Positions 44,658 to 55,852 of a stretch of DNA of 64,000 nucleotides are shown piece by piece. The DNA comes from Lunularia cruciata. Lineage: Eukaryota > Streptophyta > Marchantiopsida > Lunulariales > Lunulariaceae. Position 1 is the first letter of the stretch. Every line of letters begins with the position of its first letter. The notes under the pieces are model-generated. The model made no database searches and was not told the DNA's origin. It saw only the letters and a program-made list of their open reading frames with translations. A program made the position numbers and the translations under genes. The DNA lies in assembly GCA_948567375.1 (NCBI GenBank), contig OX419757.1, forward strand, positions 62,062,001 to 62,126,000. The letters run 5' to 3'.

Positions 44658-45780
44658 CTACGGTGTTGGCTTGGCATCCACCACCCCCATTGATACTGGA
44701 ACTTTTCCCTTCTTCTTCTTCTTGCTCCTTGTAGAACTCAGACCACCTCTAAGCTCCTTTCTCAAGGTAGGGCTCAAAGCAATTAATTGGCCCACTGTGA
44801 TGTTAGCCTCCCTCTTTCCCTCTATTGGCTCCCTCATAACCCCTTCCTCCATGGTAAGTGGAATTTGGGCAATTCCTTTGGATATGGCCTCTTCCTCCAC
44901 AACCAAAACAATTTCTATCATTGAAATTGTTGGCTGGTTGGCCTCCTCTATATGGATAGTTTCCATAACTCCTAGGCCCTCTCCCTACATTCTGATCCAC
45001 CTCTCTCTTCTCCCATAAATGCACCACATTGATCTTGAGAGCCACAAGTTGTTCTGTGATGGTTTGGAGTGGATCTTTTGGTGGAGGTGCAAGAACTGGA
45101 GCAACTACTACTTGTGGTGCAACCCTTGTCACCAAAGTATTAAAAGTTCCACTATACTTGTAGCCTGGGGAGGATGCACAACCTCCTTCACCACCAAATC
45201 ACTCTCATCCCCTTCCAAACTCTCCTCCATACGAATTGCGATCTTGATAGCTTCAACCTTGGAAGAAGGTTTCTCATATCTCACCTTGCTTCTAATTTTT
45301 GGTCTCAACCCTCCCACAAAATTCTTGGTGAGCATGGCCCCTATGCCAATCATTGTAGTCTCCACATCATCCCCTCCCTTCCTCAACACTATGCAAAATC
45401 TGGACTCTAACTTTTCCACTCTTTCCACATAGACTCTCACTTTCTCTCCATCTCCTTGCTTGAGAAATGTAACCTCACTCATCAATCTCTCATAACTCTC
45501 ATCAGGAAGAAAGTTCTCAATGAGTGCTGAAGTCAAAGTTTCCCAAGACTCCTCTTCCCCATCTCTCCTCTCTCTCTTTTAGTATTCTGACTCATACCAT
45601 GTAAGTGCTGCATCCTCAAAGAAATCTGGTAATAATGAGGCCCACTCATTCTTCCTCCTCTCATTGTTTCCTATGCAAGCTCTCTTGAAGTCTCTCACAA
45701 AGGCCTCCATATCTTCTCCATCCTTGCCAAAGAAAACCGGAAGTTTCCCTATCTTAACCTCTCACTATCTTTCTCTTCTG
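44658..45780 (-). pseudogene. Gypsy-B copy 1 gag with CCHC zinc knuckle
   Basis: Capsid-like part: DGEDMEAFVRDFKRACIGNN, LLPDFFEDAALTWYESEY (45590-45740), SYERLMSEVTFLKQGDGEKV, FVGGLRPKIRSKVRYEKPSS. The nucleocapsid part at 44803-45135 has NCFGCGGRGHIQRNC, C-x2-C-x4-H-x4-C. A few stops and shifts. This packages the RNA genome in relatives. Confidence 0.88.
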
Positions 45781-45983
45781 TCAAATTTTTTTCTTTTCTT
45801 TTCTCTCACTCTATAACTAATAGAGTATATACATGACTAACACCATTTGAGAGTAATCCACCCTAGGGAACACAAAAGGTTCAGGTTGCTCCAAGATTTC
45901 TATAGCAACATCAAATTCTAGAGTGCATATTAATCAAACCCTCATGGATAGTTTATCCATAAGTTGAAAGATTATCTCCATCA

Positions 45984-46433
45984 CTAATCTTGAGAACTAG
46001 CTGATGAAGGTGGTAGTATTTCTGTAGCTTTACTAAGACTTTCTCCAAGATCCTTCACCAAAGTCTCCAAAATTGATTTAACTCCACTACACTCATGGCC
46101 TTTTGGAAGTCCTTCAACTCCACAAACCTCACACAACTCCTTGGTCTTAGATCTTCTCCCTCCCAATCTTGGTGAAGAACGTCCAACATGCAAACCCAAG
46201 TCAAGTAAGCCTCTCCTTTCCCTCAATCTCTTCCTCTCAAAGGTCAATGGACATGAACTTGCCTTATGTCCCTTCTCTCCACATAGAAAGCACTTAGACT
46301 CACTCTTTCCTTCAAGTGGTGTAGGTTTTTGGATCCTCTCAATACTCTCTTCAAATTCTATTGTAAACTCTCTTTTCCTCAAATCAACCCTTACAATCAC
46401 CTCAAACCCTTGGAGAACCTTGCATAATCTCAA
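45984..46433 (-). CDS. Gypsy-B accessory frame upstream of gag, two Cys/His knuckles
   Basis: An open frame of 149 codons between the primer site and gag. N-terminal VLQGFEVIVRVDLRKREFTI precedes KCFLCGEKGHKASSCP (C-x2-C-x4-H-x4-C) and then CEVCGVEGLPKGHEC, a second Cys/His cluster. The segment just upstream (to about 46600) reads like an N-terminal extension broken by stops. The layout recalls DUF4283-plus-knuckle proteins of plant elements and the extra 5' ORF of Ogre/Tat elements; this comparison is from memory. A decayed equivalent is in Gypsy-C near 52000-52500. Confidence 0.6.
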   Translation of the reverse strand: MRLCKVLQGFEVIVRVDLRKREFTIEFEESIERIQKPTPLEGKSESKCFLCGEKGHKASSCPLTFERKRLRERRGLLDLGLHVGRSSPRLGGRRSKTKELCEVCGVEGLPKGHECSGVKSILETLVKDLGESLSKATEILPPSSASSQD

Positions 46434-46599
46434 TTTTCACTCTTGATGACCCTCCATGTTCCCAAGATGAATCTAAACACTCAAACATGCTTTTTGTTGA
46501 TCTCAAACTTCTCATGCATGAGATCTCCACTCTGTAGAATTGACCCTTCCTCACAATGTCACTCAAATCTGCCAACTAGTATGTCACAGTCCTTTAAAA

Positions 46600-47254
46600 T
46601 TTTGCACACTTAATCACAACTCTAGGGCGTCCCTCCCTGCAAAATTTTAGATCTTTTCATTGAGCCATTTGGCCTAGACACGTTTCTATTCAGCACCCAT
46701 ATTTCAGATTTGGTCTGAAAACCACCCCACTCACTTCAAAAACTCATAACTCCTTGCGCAAGAAAAATCTCTCTCTAATTTTTGTGGCAGCAAGTAGAAT
46801 ACATTGCAATGAATTTTCTTTAAAATTTTTAGTACAATTCACTGAAAATTGAAGAAATGGCGGACTTTGTACAATTTTCCAGAGAGCATGCAGTTTAGCC
46901 CAATGCGCATAGTAGCTCTCACAATAATTTCAAGGGTGCTAACTGATATATAACCCAAGCTATCATGTGTAGAAATTTCAAGTCCAGATCTCAAACTTGA
47001 GATTTTGCCCAAAATCACCTTAGTCCCCAAAATCTGCAATCCACCTCACCCAATCTCTCCAATTCCTCTCATGTGTACAAGATCACCTCAAAGACATCAT
47101 AATGAACTACAGGGTATACAAATGGATCTTGGTTCTCTAACATAAGTTCAGCCCTCTCCTCTCCTAATGTTCTCTCCAAGTGAGCTCTCATAGCCTCCTT
47201 TTGCCTAATGTAGAATTGAACGCGGAATATTATCTTGCCTTCTAGAGAGGTCCT
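46600..47254 (-). other. Gypsy-B leader between primer site and accessory frame
   Basis: No domain recognised. Short frames (47293-47069, which starts inside the LTR, and 47039-46839) have counterparts in Gypsy-C (53305-53096 and 53043-52846), so this leader is conserved between the two families. Confidence 0.5.
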
Positions 47255-47267
47255 GGCAACGGAACCA
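47255..47267 (-). promoter_or_regulatory. Primer-binding site complementary to tRNA-Glu
   Basis: The + strand reads GGCAACGGAACCA, which I recognise as the 3' end of plant tRNA-Glu including CCA. On the - strand this is TGGTTCCGTTGCC, 4 bases after the LTR end. Gypsy-C has GGCAACAAAACCA at 53263-53275. Confidence 0.8.
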
Positions 47268-47271
47268 AAAA

Positions 47272-47964
47272 TGTGAGCCGGCCTGTCTCTCACTCAGGAT
47301 GAACCTCTAATGGCTATTATGGTAGCACATCATGGACTTAGAAGGCAAGGAACCCCAACTCCATCATACTCCTCCAAGGCTAACACTCCAAGACTCAAGA
47401 CATTGCTCACTAGAGAACTCAATGAGAGAGAGAAAGTTGCAAATGAAAGGATGATGAGTACCTCCTCACCCCTTGTTTATATACTTGTGAAATAGTTACG
47501 TACCAAAGTTACTAATTACCATAGTAACTCAAGTTATTAGATTAGAAGTCAAGTAAAGTCAAAAAGTAAAAAGGAATATCCATTCACATGGGCATATTCC
47601 CCTAAGCATGTGGTCTTATCTTGACCCAACCACTAAGTCAAGGATTCCTTCACATGGGCTATCCTTGGACTAAAAAAGAATCCAAAACAAGAAGGCTTGC
47701 GGGCCCAAGAGTTCTCAACTCTTTCCTCAAAGCCAAACACCTAGGAATAATACCAAGTCAATACACTAGAATCCAAAATAGTGGTGCTCATCTTTTCTAC
47801 TTCCTCTAAAGTAAAGTCCTCTCTATCTTAGACTATGACTAACTTTAGCTAACCATGACTTATATAGAACCATCCTTTATGTCTATATAAATAATATCTC
47901 TTAAGTACTTGTAATACCAAACTAAATATCACAATATCACACACATGCACAAATGGGTGTTACA
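47272..47964 (-). repeat. Gypsy-B copy 1, 5' LTR (693 bp)
   Basis: Same ends as the 3' LTR (TGTAACACCC...CGGCTCACA on the - strand); TATATAAA at 47483-47476. Confidence 0.92.
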
Positions 47965-49523
47965 AGTCAGAAGATGAAGACTCGGAAGGTGAAGCCGAGT
48001 GCAAGTCTGAAGATTCGGCACACAAGGAGGAACCAGAGCTTACGTTGCAAAGTGGAGATACAAGTAGCAACAGCGATGAGGGTGGAGAAATGACATCGGT
48101 GCCAGTTGCTGCAGAGGAGGAAGAAGGAGTGTAGGCAGAAATTGAAGCCGACAACAACACAAAGTTGGAAGACAAAGTACCCGAGGCCAAAGAGAAAAAG
48201 ATCACAGTTCAGAGGGGAGTTCACTCGTGACACAAGGCGAAGTGTGATGCAGGTCCGAGTAACTTGAAAGAAGAGGTGAATGAAAGCTCGGGAAGCGAGG
48301 CATTTGTGCCAATACAAAGACTGCAAAGAAGAAGGCAAGTATCAGATGAACAAGAAGTGCAAAGAGAAGTTGTTACGCCAGAAGAGGTAACCCCGAGTGA
48401 TGGAGTCGAGTACCTATGGGAGGTGGTGTGTCCTCTGCTGGTGAAGTTAGAACACAGGAAGAAGGAGATGCAATCCAAGTGTCCGGAAGTGAAGATTGTG
48501 TTGCAGGTTTTAGCGCAATTAGAAAAAGAGAACTCGGAGTTAAAGAAGAGTATAACCCGAGGTGAGGAGGAAAAGGAAGTACTACAAGCGGAGGTAGTAA
48601 TGATGACTCAGGTAATTGAAGACCTGAAGAGAGAAGTGAGTTATCGAGAAGATCTTGTTAAAAAGAGTGACATAGCAAGGGAAAGACAAGTAGGAGAGTA
48701 TGAAATCTTGAAGCAACAGTTTGTTGATTCAAGAGTATAAGTTATCCATGCTATGGTGAGAGTAGTAAAGAGGGAACAAGAGCTCAATAGGGTGATGGAG
48801 AGCATAGAAGAGAAGAAGCAACTCTAGCAAAGAGAGTTGGCAGCACGATATAGGGAAGAAGAGAGATTACAGGAGTTACTTCGTAATCAGGAGGAGAAGG
48901 TTGTACAGAAGGAGAAGGAGAAGGAGACGGTGAAAGCCAAATTCAAAGCGGAGTTGGCAATGTACAAGGAGGATGGGCTTGCAGATCGAGAGCAAGAAAG
49001 GAAGATGCGATTGGAGCCGTTGAAGGAGATAGTCCTCAAGATGAACGTGATGCTGAGTACAGAGGCCAGTGTTTGAATTGAAGAAACGCGGCTGCACGAG
49101 TTGAAGTTGTTGGTGCAGGAGACAAGGCAAAGACAGGCAAAAGATACCGATTTGAACGCACTGCTGATAAGTCCCCGGACTCGTGTAGATAGGAAGATCT
49201 TAGAAGTGGAAGACAATATTGTGATTAGATTAGACTTAGTGAAATTAGAGATAGATAAACTTTGGAAGGATGTTAGAGCCAAACCCGAAGTTGATAACAT
49301 AGGAGTGTAGATGTCTTCGGAGTTAGAAATGGAGAAGAGTGGGTCAAGAGATGAAGAGTTAGATAGGTTACCCACTAGTGCAATTTCAGATCAGGAAAGA
49401 AAACTGTTGGATCTAGTAGAAGAAGTAGAAGATGTGAAACCCGAGGATAGAGTAGTAGGAAGTAAAATTACTTCGGGTTTGGGTTTGAAAGCTGATGACA
49501 AAGTAGACATCGGATCAGAGTAA
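47965..49523 (+). pseudogene. A3 internal gene, 3' half: linker, coiled coil, C-tail
   Basis: Continues the frame cut at 37378. Acidic linker: DEDSEGEAECKSEDSAHKEE, then VTPSDGVEYLWEVVCPLLVK, a long coil (ENSELKKSITRGEEEKEVLQ; SDIARERQVGEYEILKQQFV; NQEEKVVQKEKEKETVKAKF), then HELKLLVQETRQRQAKDTDL, TRVDRKILEVEDNIVIRLDL, a stop near 49308, LPTSAI and the end VDIGSE with TAA at 49521-49523. Scattered stops (about 48135, 48740, 48828, 49074). With 36511-37378 the gene is about 808 codons, the same size as in A4. Confidence 0.8.
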
Positions 49524-49639
49524 TAACAGTTTTGAGATATGAAGAGGCAGATGTGAAGAGGTGCATTGTCATTTCGGATCTATAGGTTAGAAAAGTTGTT
49601 GTAGAACGGCATAGTTGTTAGAAGTGTCAATTGATTCAC

Positions 49640-49647
49640 TACTTAAG
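49640..49647 (+). promoter_or_regulatory. Second TATA-like box (A3)
   Basis: TACTTAAG at the same place as 42452 in A4; the T to C change would weaken it. Confidence 0.45.
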
Positions 49648-50315
49648 AGTGGCATTTGCAGTCAGATGTTGTTCATTGCTCATAATTTTGAGAATAGATC
49701 AAGCAAAGTGTTGTGAAGCAGTGCTCGTCGCTTGAGCTTGATTCCGAGTATCAACGTCGTACTTGTGTTTGTGAGTGTGTGGACAAATTCAAAGTGCAAG
49801 ACAGAGTGCTTGTTGGATGTTGGATTCCGTAGCCTTGATCTTATTTTGTGTGTGTGATCCTGAGTGAAGTGCAATTAAAGCAATGCCTTGACAGATCTGA
49901 GAGGAATTGTAGTGTTGGTAGTATTTTGCATTTGTGAGTGCAGTGTGAGGTTGATGTGAAGCAATTTTGATCGAGGAAGTTGTGCCTTCAGTGGAGGGGT
50001 GGAACACAATTTTGAAGCAAAGTTGTTTTGCAGTGAAGTGCCATTTTTGGGAGAGCCTGAATCATCACAATCAAGATTGTTTGGAAAGAATTGAAGGAGT
50101 TGTGATTAAGGAGTGTGAATTTGTGACAAGACTGCAAGTCAGTGCTTGTTACTCTCTTCTAGGTGTGGTTTCTACCTGAGAGACTAAAGAAGAACTCAAG
50201 AAGAACTACATTGTTACTGTTTGCTTCATATTTGGAAATTTCTGACTCGTATCTCTGCGGGAATAAACTTTACTTACCTGATTATCACAAAAGTGATATT
50301 TGCCGGGTTGTCACA

Positions 50316-53279
50316 TATTCACAAGCCTCCCATGGTGTTGGTTTTGCATCCACCACTCCCATTGATATTGGAGCCTTTGCTTTCTTTTTTCTCTTGCTCC
50401 TTGTAGAACTCAAACCACCCCTAAGCTCCTTCCTCAAGGTAGGATTTAAAGCAATCAGTTGCACCCCTATGATATTGGTCTTGTGACTATCAATGTCCTC
50501 CAACACATTGTGCCCATTGTCATTTTGCAATCAAGAAATCATCCATCCCCAACTTCTTCCTTAGAGTCTTTATTGATGGTGTTGAATTAGTAGTATGAGT
50601 ACTCCTTGCAGGCAATGGACTATCCTTGCTAGGAGTGAATTCTTGAGAAGATTGTTTATCATATGCAAAATGGGCTCTCTTCTTTTCTTATGCCAAAAAC
50701 TCCAAATTAAGACCTTTGGAATTTAAGCATTCTCCCTTCTCATACTTGCTCTCCACCACATCTATAGATGTTATCCCTTTACCTCTATTTTTCATAGGAG
50801 TTAATTGGGCTTCATCACCTCCTTCCTCTTTATTTGCCCCATCATAACTCCTTCCTCCATGGTACATGGAATCAGGGCAATTCCTTTGAATGTGACCTCT
50901 ACCTCTACAACCAAAACAATTTCTATCATTAAAATTGCTAGTTGGTTGGCCTCCTCTATATGGATAGTTTCTAAAACTCCTAGGCCTTCTCCCAATATTT
51001 TTGTCCATCTCTCTCTTCTCCCATAGTTTCTCGACATTGATCTTGAGATTTGCAAGTTACTTTATGATAGTTTGAAAGAGATCTTTTAGCAAAGATGCAA
51101 TGACAAGAGCAACTACTACTTGTGGTGCCACCTTTGCCACCAAAGGATCAAGAACCCCACCATACTTGTAGACTCATGGAGGATGCACAACCTCCTTTAC
51201 CACCAAATCACACTCGTCTCCTTCCAAACTCTCCTCCATACAAATTGTAATCTTGATAGCTTCTACGTTGGAAGAAGATTTCTCATATCTCATCTTGTTT
51301 TGAATTTGTGGTTTCAACCTTCCCACAAAATTCTTGGTGAACATGGCTCTTATCTCAATCATGGTAGTCTCCATATCATCTCCACTCTTCCTCAACACTA
51401 TATAGAACCTAGACTCTAACTTCTACACTCTTTCTACATAAACTCTCACTCTCTCTCCATATCATTGTTTCAGGAAGGTAACCTCACTCGTCAATCCCTT
51501 ATAACTCTCATCTGGAAGAAATTTCTCAATGACTGTTGTAGTGAAACTTTCCAAGACCTCTTTTGCTCATCTCTCCTCTCTCTCTTTTAGTATTCTGACT
51601 CATACCATGTAAGAGTTGCATCTTCAAATAAATCCGGTAGTAGTGAGGCCCATTCATTCTTCCTCCTCTCATTGTTTCCTATGCAAGACTTCTTGAAATC
51701 TCTCACAAAAGTCTCCACATCCTTTCCATTTTTGCCAAAGAAAACTAGAAGTTCTCCCATCTTATCCTCTCATTGCCTTTCTCCTCTTTTTTAATATTTT
51801 CTCTCTCACTCTATAACTAATAGAGTATATACATGACTAACACCATTTCAGAGCAATCCACTCTAGGCAGTACAAAATTTCTGGTTGCTCCATAACTTCT
51901 GTGGCATGATCAAATCCAAAGGTGCAAACTAAAAAAACTCTCATGGATACTCCATCCGTCAATTGAGAGATTATCATCATCACTAATCTTGAGAACTTTC
52001 TGATGAAGATGGTAGTTTCTCTTTAAGGATACTAGGACTCTCTCCAAGATCCTTCACCAAGATCTCCAACAATGTTACTACATATGTACACTCGTGGCTC
52101 TTTGAAAGTCCTTCCCCTCCACATAAGGAGTCATAGATCTCCTCCCTCCCAATCTTGGTGAAGAAGTTCTAATAATCCCAAGTCAAGTAAGCCTCTCCTT
52201 TCTCTCAATCTCTTGCTCTCAAGACTGAAACACATACTTGACTTGTGTTCCTTCTCTCCATACGAGAAGCACTTAGATTCACTCTTTCCTCCACATGGGG
52301 AAGCTCTTTGAATCCTCTCAACACTCTCTTCAAATTCTATTCTACACTTTTTTTTTCTTCAAATCAGCCCCTACTATCACTTCAGCTCCTTGAGGAACCT
52401 TATATAACCTTAATTTCTACTCATGATTGCACTTTATACTCACAAGATGAGTCAAAACACCCAAACATGCTTTTGGTTGAACCTACACTCCTCATTCATG
52501 AGAACTTAACGACCCTCCTCACAATGTCAACCAATTCCCTCACATATATCTCTTAGACCTTTGACCATCTGCAAACTTGATGAGCACCCTAGGTTGCCTT
52601 CCCTTGTTAAATTTAGCCCTTTTTCATCAAGCCATTTGGCCTAAGCATTTCCTTGCTTAGCACATATATTTCAGATTTGGTCTAAAAATCACCCCCCTCA
52701 CTTTAAAAACTTATAATTTCTTGCACTAAAATGATATCTACCTAATTCTTGGGCCATAAGGTAGGATATTATGCACTAAATTGACTTGGAAAGTTTCAAA
52801 AAAATTTAACAAAAAATGAAAAAATGGCAAAATCTATATAAAATTCTAGAGAGCATGCAATTTGTTGGAACTATTTACCCTACCACCTTCCAAAACTTTC
52901 AAGCTCAATGCATGTAACACACTTACAATAATTTCAATTGTCCCACTTGAAAGATAATCCAAGCTATTCTCTATGAAAATTTCAAATCTAGATCTCAAAC
53001 CTGAGGTTTTGCCCAAAATCACCTTAATCCCCAAAACTTGCAATCCATTTTACACAATCTCTCCAAATCCTCTCATGTGTATAGGATGTACAATATCACC
53101 TCAAAAATATCATGATGAATGGGTATAAAAATGGGTCCATGTTTTCTAACATAACTTCCGCACTCTCCTCCCTTAATGTTCTCTCCAAGTGAGTTGTCAT
53201 AGCCTCCTTATACTTAATATAGAATTTACATTGAACATTATCTTGCTTTCTAGAAAGATCATGGCAACAAAACCAAATA
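50316..53279 (-). pseudogene. Gypsy-C gag region, accessory frame remnant and leader
   Basis: Collinear with Gypsy-B 44640-47271. Visible parts: LNPTLRKELRGGLSSTRSKR (50285-50530), zinc knuckle NCFGCRGRGHIQRNC (50880-50930), capsid VGRLKPQIQNKMRYEKSS, EESLEGDECDLVVKEVVHPP (51174-51398). The accessory knuckle frame is badly decayed (51960-52560). Leader with primer site GGCAACAAAACCA at 53263-53275 (two changes from Gypsy-B). More diverged than Gypsy-B, consistent with being older in the nest. Confidence 0.85.
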
Positions 53280-53992
53280 TGTGAACCAGCTTGTCTCTCA
53301 CTCAAGATGAACCTCCAATGTTTATTCAGGGTAGCAGACCAAGGACTAAGAAGGCAAGGAACCCCAACTTAGTCACACTCTTCCAAGGCTAGAATTCCAA
53401 GGCATCTCCAAGACTCAAGACATTGCTCACTATAGAACTCAATGAGAGAGAGATAGTTGCAAATGAAGGGATGATGAGTACCTTTACACCCCTAGCTTAT
53501 ATAATTATGAAAAAAGATACACACCAAAGTTACTAATTATCAGAATAACTCAAATTACTAGGCTAAAAGTCAAATAAAGTCAAAAAGTCTAAAGAAATAT
53601 CCAAGCACATGGGAATAATCCCATGGGTAGGTGGTCTTAGCCTCACCTACCAACTAAGTCAGTGATTCTTTCACATGGGCTATCTTTGGACTATAGAAAA
53701 TGTTTGCACCAACAAGGCTCATGGGCCCAAGAGCTCTCAACCTTTCATCAAAGTCAAATAATTACAAATAATACCAAGTCAATACACTAGAAGACAAAAT
53801 AGTTGTGCTCACTCCTTTCCCTTCCTCTAAAATAGAGACACCTTTATCTTAGTCAGGACTAACTCTAGCTAATCATGACTAATGTAAAAGCTTAGCTAAA
53901 CTTCATACAAATAATATTTCTCCACTAATATTACTCTTGCAATACCAAGCTTAATATCCCTAAAGAGCATACATGCATCAATGGGTGTTACA
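53280..53992 (-). repeat. Gypsy-C 5' LTR (713 bp)
   Basis: On the - strand it begins TGTAACACCC and ends TGGTTCACA, matching Gypsy-B LTRs with many differences. No 3' partner remains. On its right it abuts copia LTR sequence. Confidence 0.88.
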
Positions 53993-54329
53993 AATCTGAA
54001 CTTCTTTTGAGTATCTCCTTCTCATCTGATCTGATCAGAGCTCTCCGGGCCAACTTCATGCAAATCAAAGTTACCTAGAGTCCTCTATGATTAATTTTCA
54101 CATAAGCATGTATATTCAACCCATAGCAATTCTCTTAGCAGGTCAAAGGGTTACCTTCTTCTATTGCTCCAAAGAAGAAAAAACTACTTCATGGTATCAT
54201 CCCAATTTCTTGTATTCTCAAACACCTATCTTGACCCTGGGTAATATATCTTGTGGATGATCTGAGCCACAAATCTCAACATAATAGATAAGACAAATCA
54301 GATGGATCAAGCTCTACATTCTAATAGCA
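53993..54329 (-). repeat. Copia 5' LTR, truncated by Gypsy-C
   Basis: 54050-54325 aligns with 27640-27905. The LTR starts (minus strand) TGCTATTAGAATGTAGAG at 54329. Together with the 3' LTR near 27.4-27.9 kb this shows the copia element spans the nest. Gypsy-C begins at its inner side. Confidence 0.7.
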
Positions 54330-55852
54330 TTGTAACCACCAGGATGTCTTCTGCCTCCAATATCATTAAAGAACTTGTTGCTCCACTCTCTTCCTTCAAT
54401 TTCTTGCTAAATGACACTTCAATAGCTGCCATGATCTTAGCAGCAAAGGCTGAAGCCAAAAGTATTTCACCCAAATCCAAGGACAATCATTTCCTTGGAG
54501 CCTTGACCCTTTTCTTCACTCAAGAATTTCTCCTCATGCAATTTTGATGGCATCATTTGGACATTCTCAAGCACATGTTCTTGGGGTGGAGTTGCTACCT
54601 ATTGTACTATTGAAGGCAAGGCAGTCAAAACCCACATTGTCTCACCACCCAATCCCAATGTTGGAGGAGGGGTCTTCTTTACCTAAAATTGGGATATTGG
54701 GATGTTCTCCTCCTTGTCCATATCACCTTCTCCTCTTCTTTAAGAGCAAGTTGGTCTTGTACTGCCAACTCCACCATGGCCACAAGGGTGCTTCTATGCC
54801 TTGCTCTACATTACCTCCTTCAGTTTTGGAGGAAAATTCTATTTGGGAGCAAGAAATCTCCCGCTCTAAAGGTGCTACCCACACAATTAGTGACAATTCC
54901 TTCTCTACACTTACTTAATATTCTTCTACATGAGGAGTTCCTTGTGAGTTGCAATCACTTCTACCTTTGCTTCCCAATCCCAATTTTTCCTTGGATGTAG
55001 AATTGTCTTCATCCAAAAAGTCCATGACCTAAGGATTAGGCCGGTGTCTCTTTGTGGTCTAGACTAGCATTGTGGTTGTCTTTTGTTTGCTTGTGCTTGC
55101 TCTTGCAACCCTATTGATCAGCACTTATTTCCCAATCTTTTGATACTTGAGAAACATGTCTTTGTACTTCTTGGTCTCTATTGCATGCTCAAGCTGGCCT
55201 TGATGATATCCCGCAAGGTAGTTATGTGTTTGGAAGAGTGGGCATTCTTCCTTCTTTAGTAGCCTCATCCCAATGTAAAAGTGCATGACAAATAGAGAGA
55301 GAAAAGTGTTTATTTCATGTGTATGCAATTGCTCTATCAACTCTCAAGCACAATGATAAAACATCTTCACCCAATCCACAAGTATTCCACCATGTAATAG
55401 CTAGAAGGAGGTAGCCCCATGGTTGATGTAATTTGTCCTTGTTGATTTTAGGAGCTTCATAAGCAAGGTCACCATGATACACTTGGTAGGATCATTATAC
55501 CCATTCACCTTCTAGCTATTCTCCATCTTGGCATACTTAAACAAGGCTTTTAATTTCTTTGTCATCTCCTCTATTGGTTAGGGCCACTCTTGGTCAAGGT
55601 ACATTGCTCAATGTGTAGAGTCCAACCCAAGAACCTTTGCCAATGCTCCTCCATCCAAGCAAACATATTGCCATGCAGGTCAGTGAAGTTTTGATTCTTC
55701 TTCTCTTCAATCTCCAGCACAATCAAGAGATAATTAAAGTCCCAAATCTACAACAAGAATCATAGATGACTGGAATCTAGACACTCCATGTAGCAATAAT
55801 TATCCTATTTCTCTACTCTTGAAAAACATAAGGCAACTATAACTAGAGCCTT
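54330..55852 (-). pseudogene. Z2 (right part): N-domain and linker of a family-Z LTR gene
   Basis: On the - strand the N-domain includes VTLLMKLLKSTRTNYINHGA, then TFLSLFVMHFYIGMRLLKKE (55125-55340), matching HFYLGLNLL of the other copies. Linker 55100-54330 has many stops. The protein continues on the far side of copia at 27380. It ends at unit A5 and resumes at 57518. Confidence 0.7.

Larger units (their letters stand above)
37379..47964 (-). mobile_element. Gypsy-B copy 1: Ty3/gypsy element with both LTRs, inserted in A3
   Basis: LTRs at 37379-38070 (3') and 47272-47964 (5') on the - strand, differing at about 25 sites by eye (about 96% identical). Flanks: GAGTC before and AGTC after, a 4 bp TSD, or 5 bp with one change. 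Order on the - strand: LTR, primer site, accessory zinc-knuckle frame, gag, protease, RT, RNase H, integrase end, polypurine tract, LTR. The integrase core is deleted and A4 sits in the RT-RNase H connection, so it is defective. Confidence 0.92.
35960..50315 (+). mobile_element. A3: full-length family-A LTR-like unit, split by Gypsy-B
   Basis: It starts TATGGTGCCCACATTTTT and ends GGGTTGTCACA. TATTC at 35955-35959 and 50316-50320 is a perfect TSD, and the flanks rejoin Gypsy-C in register. Removing Gypsy-B (37379-47964 and a duplicated AGTC) leaves about 3.77 kb. TATA boxes are at 36347 and 49640. Best preserved gene of the family. Confidence 0.9.
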
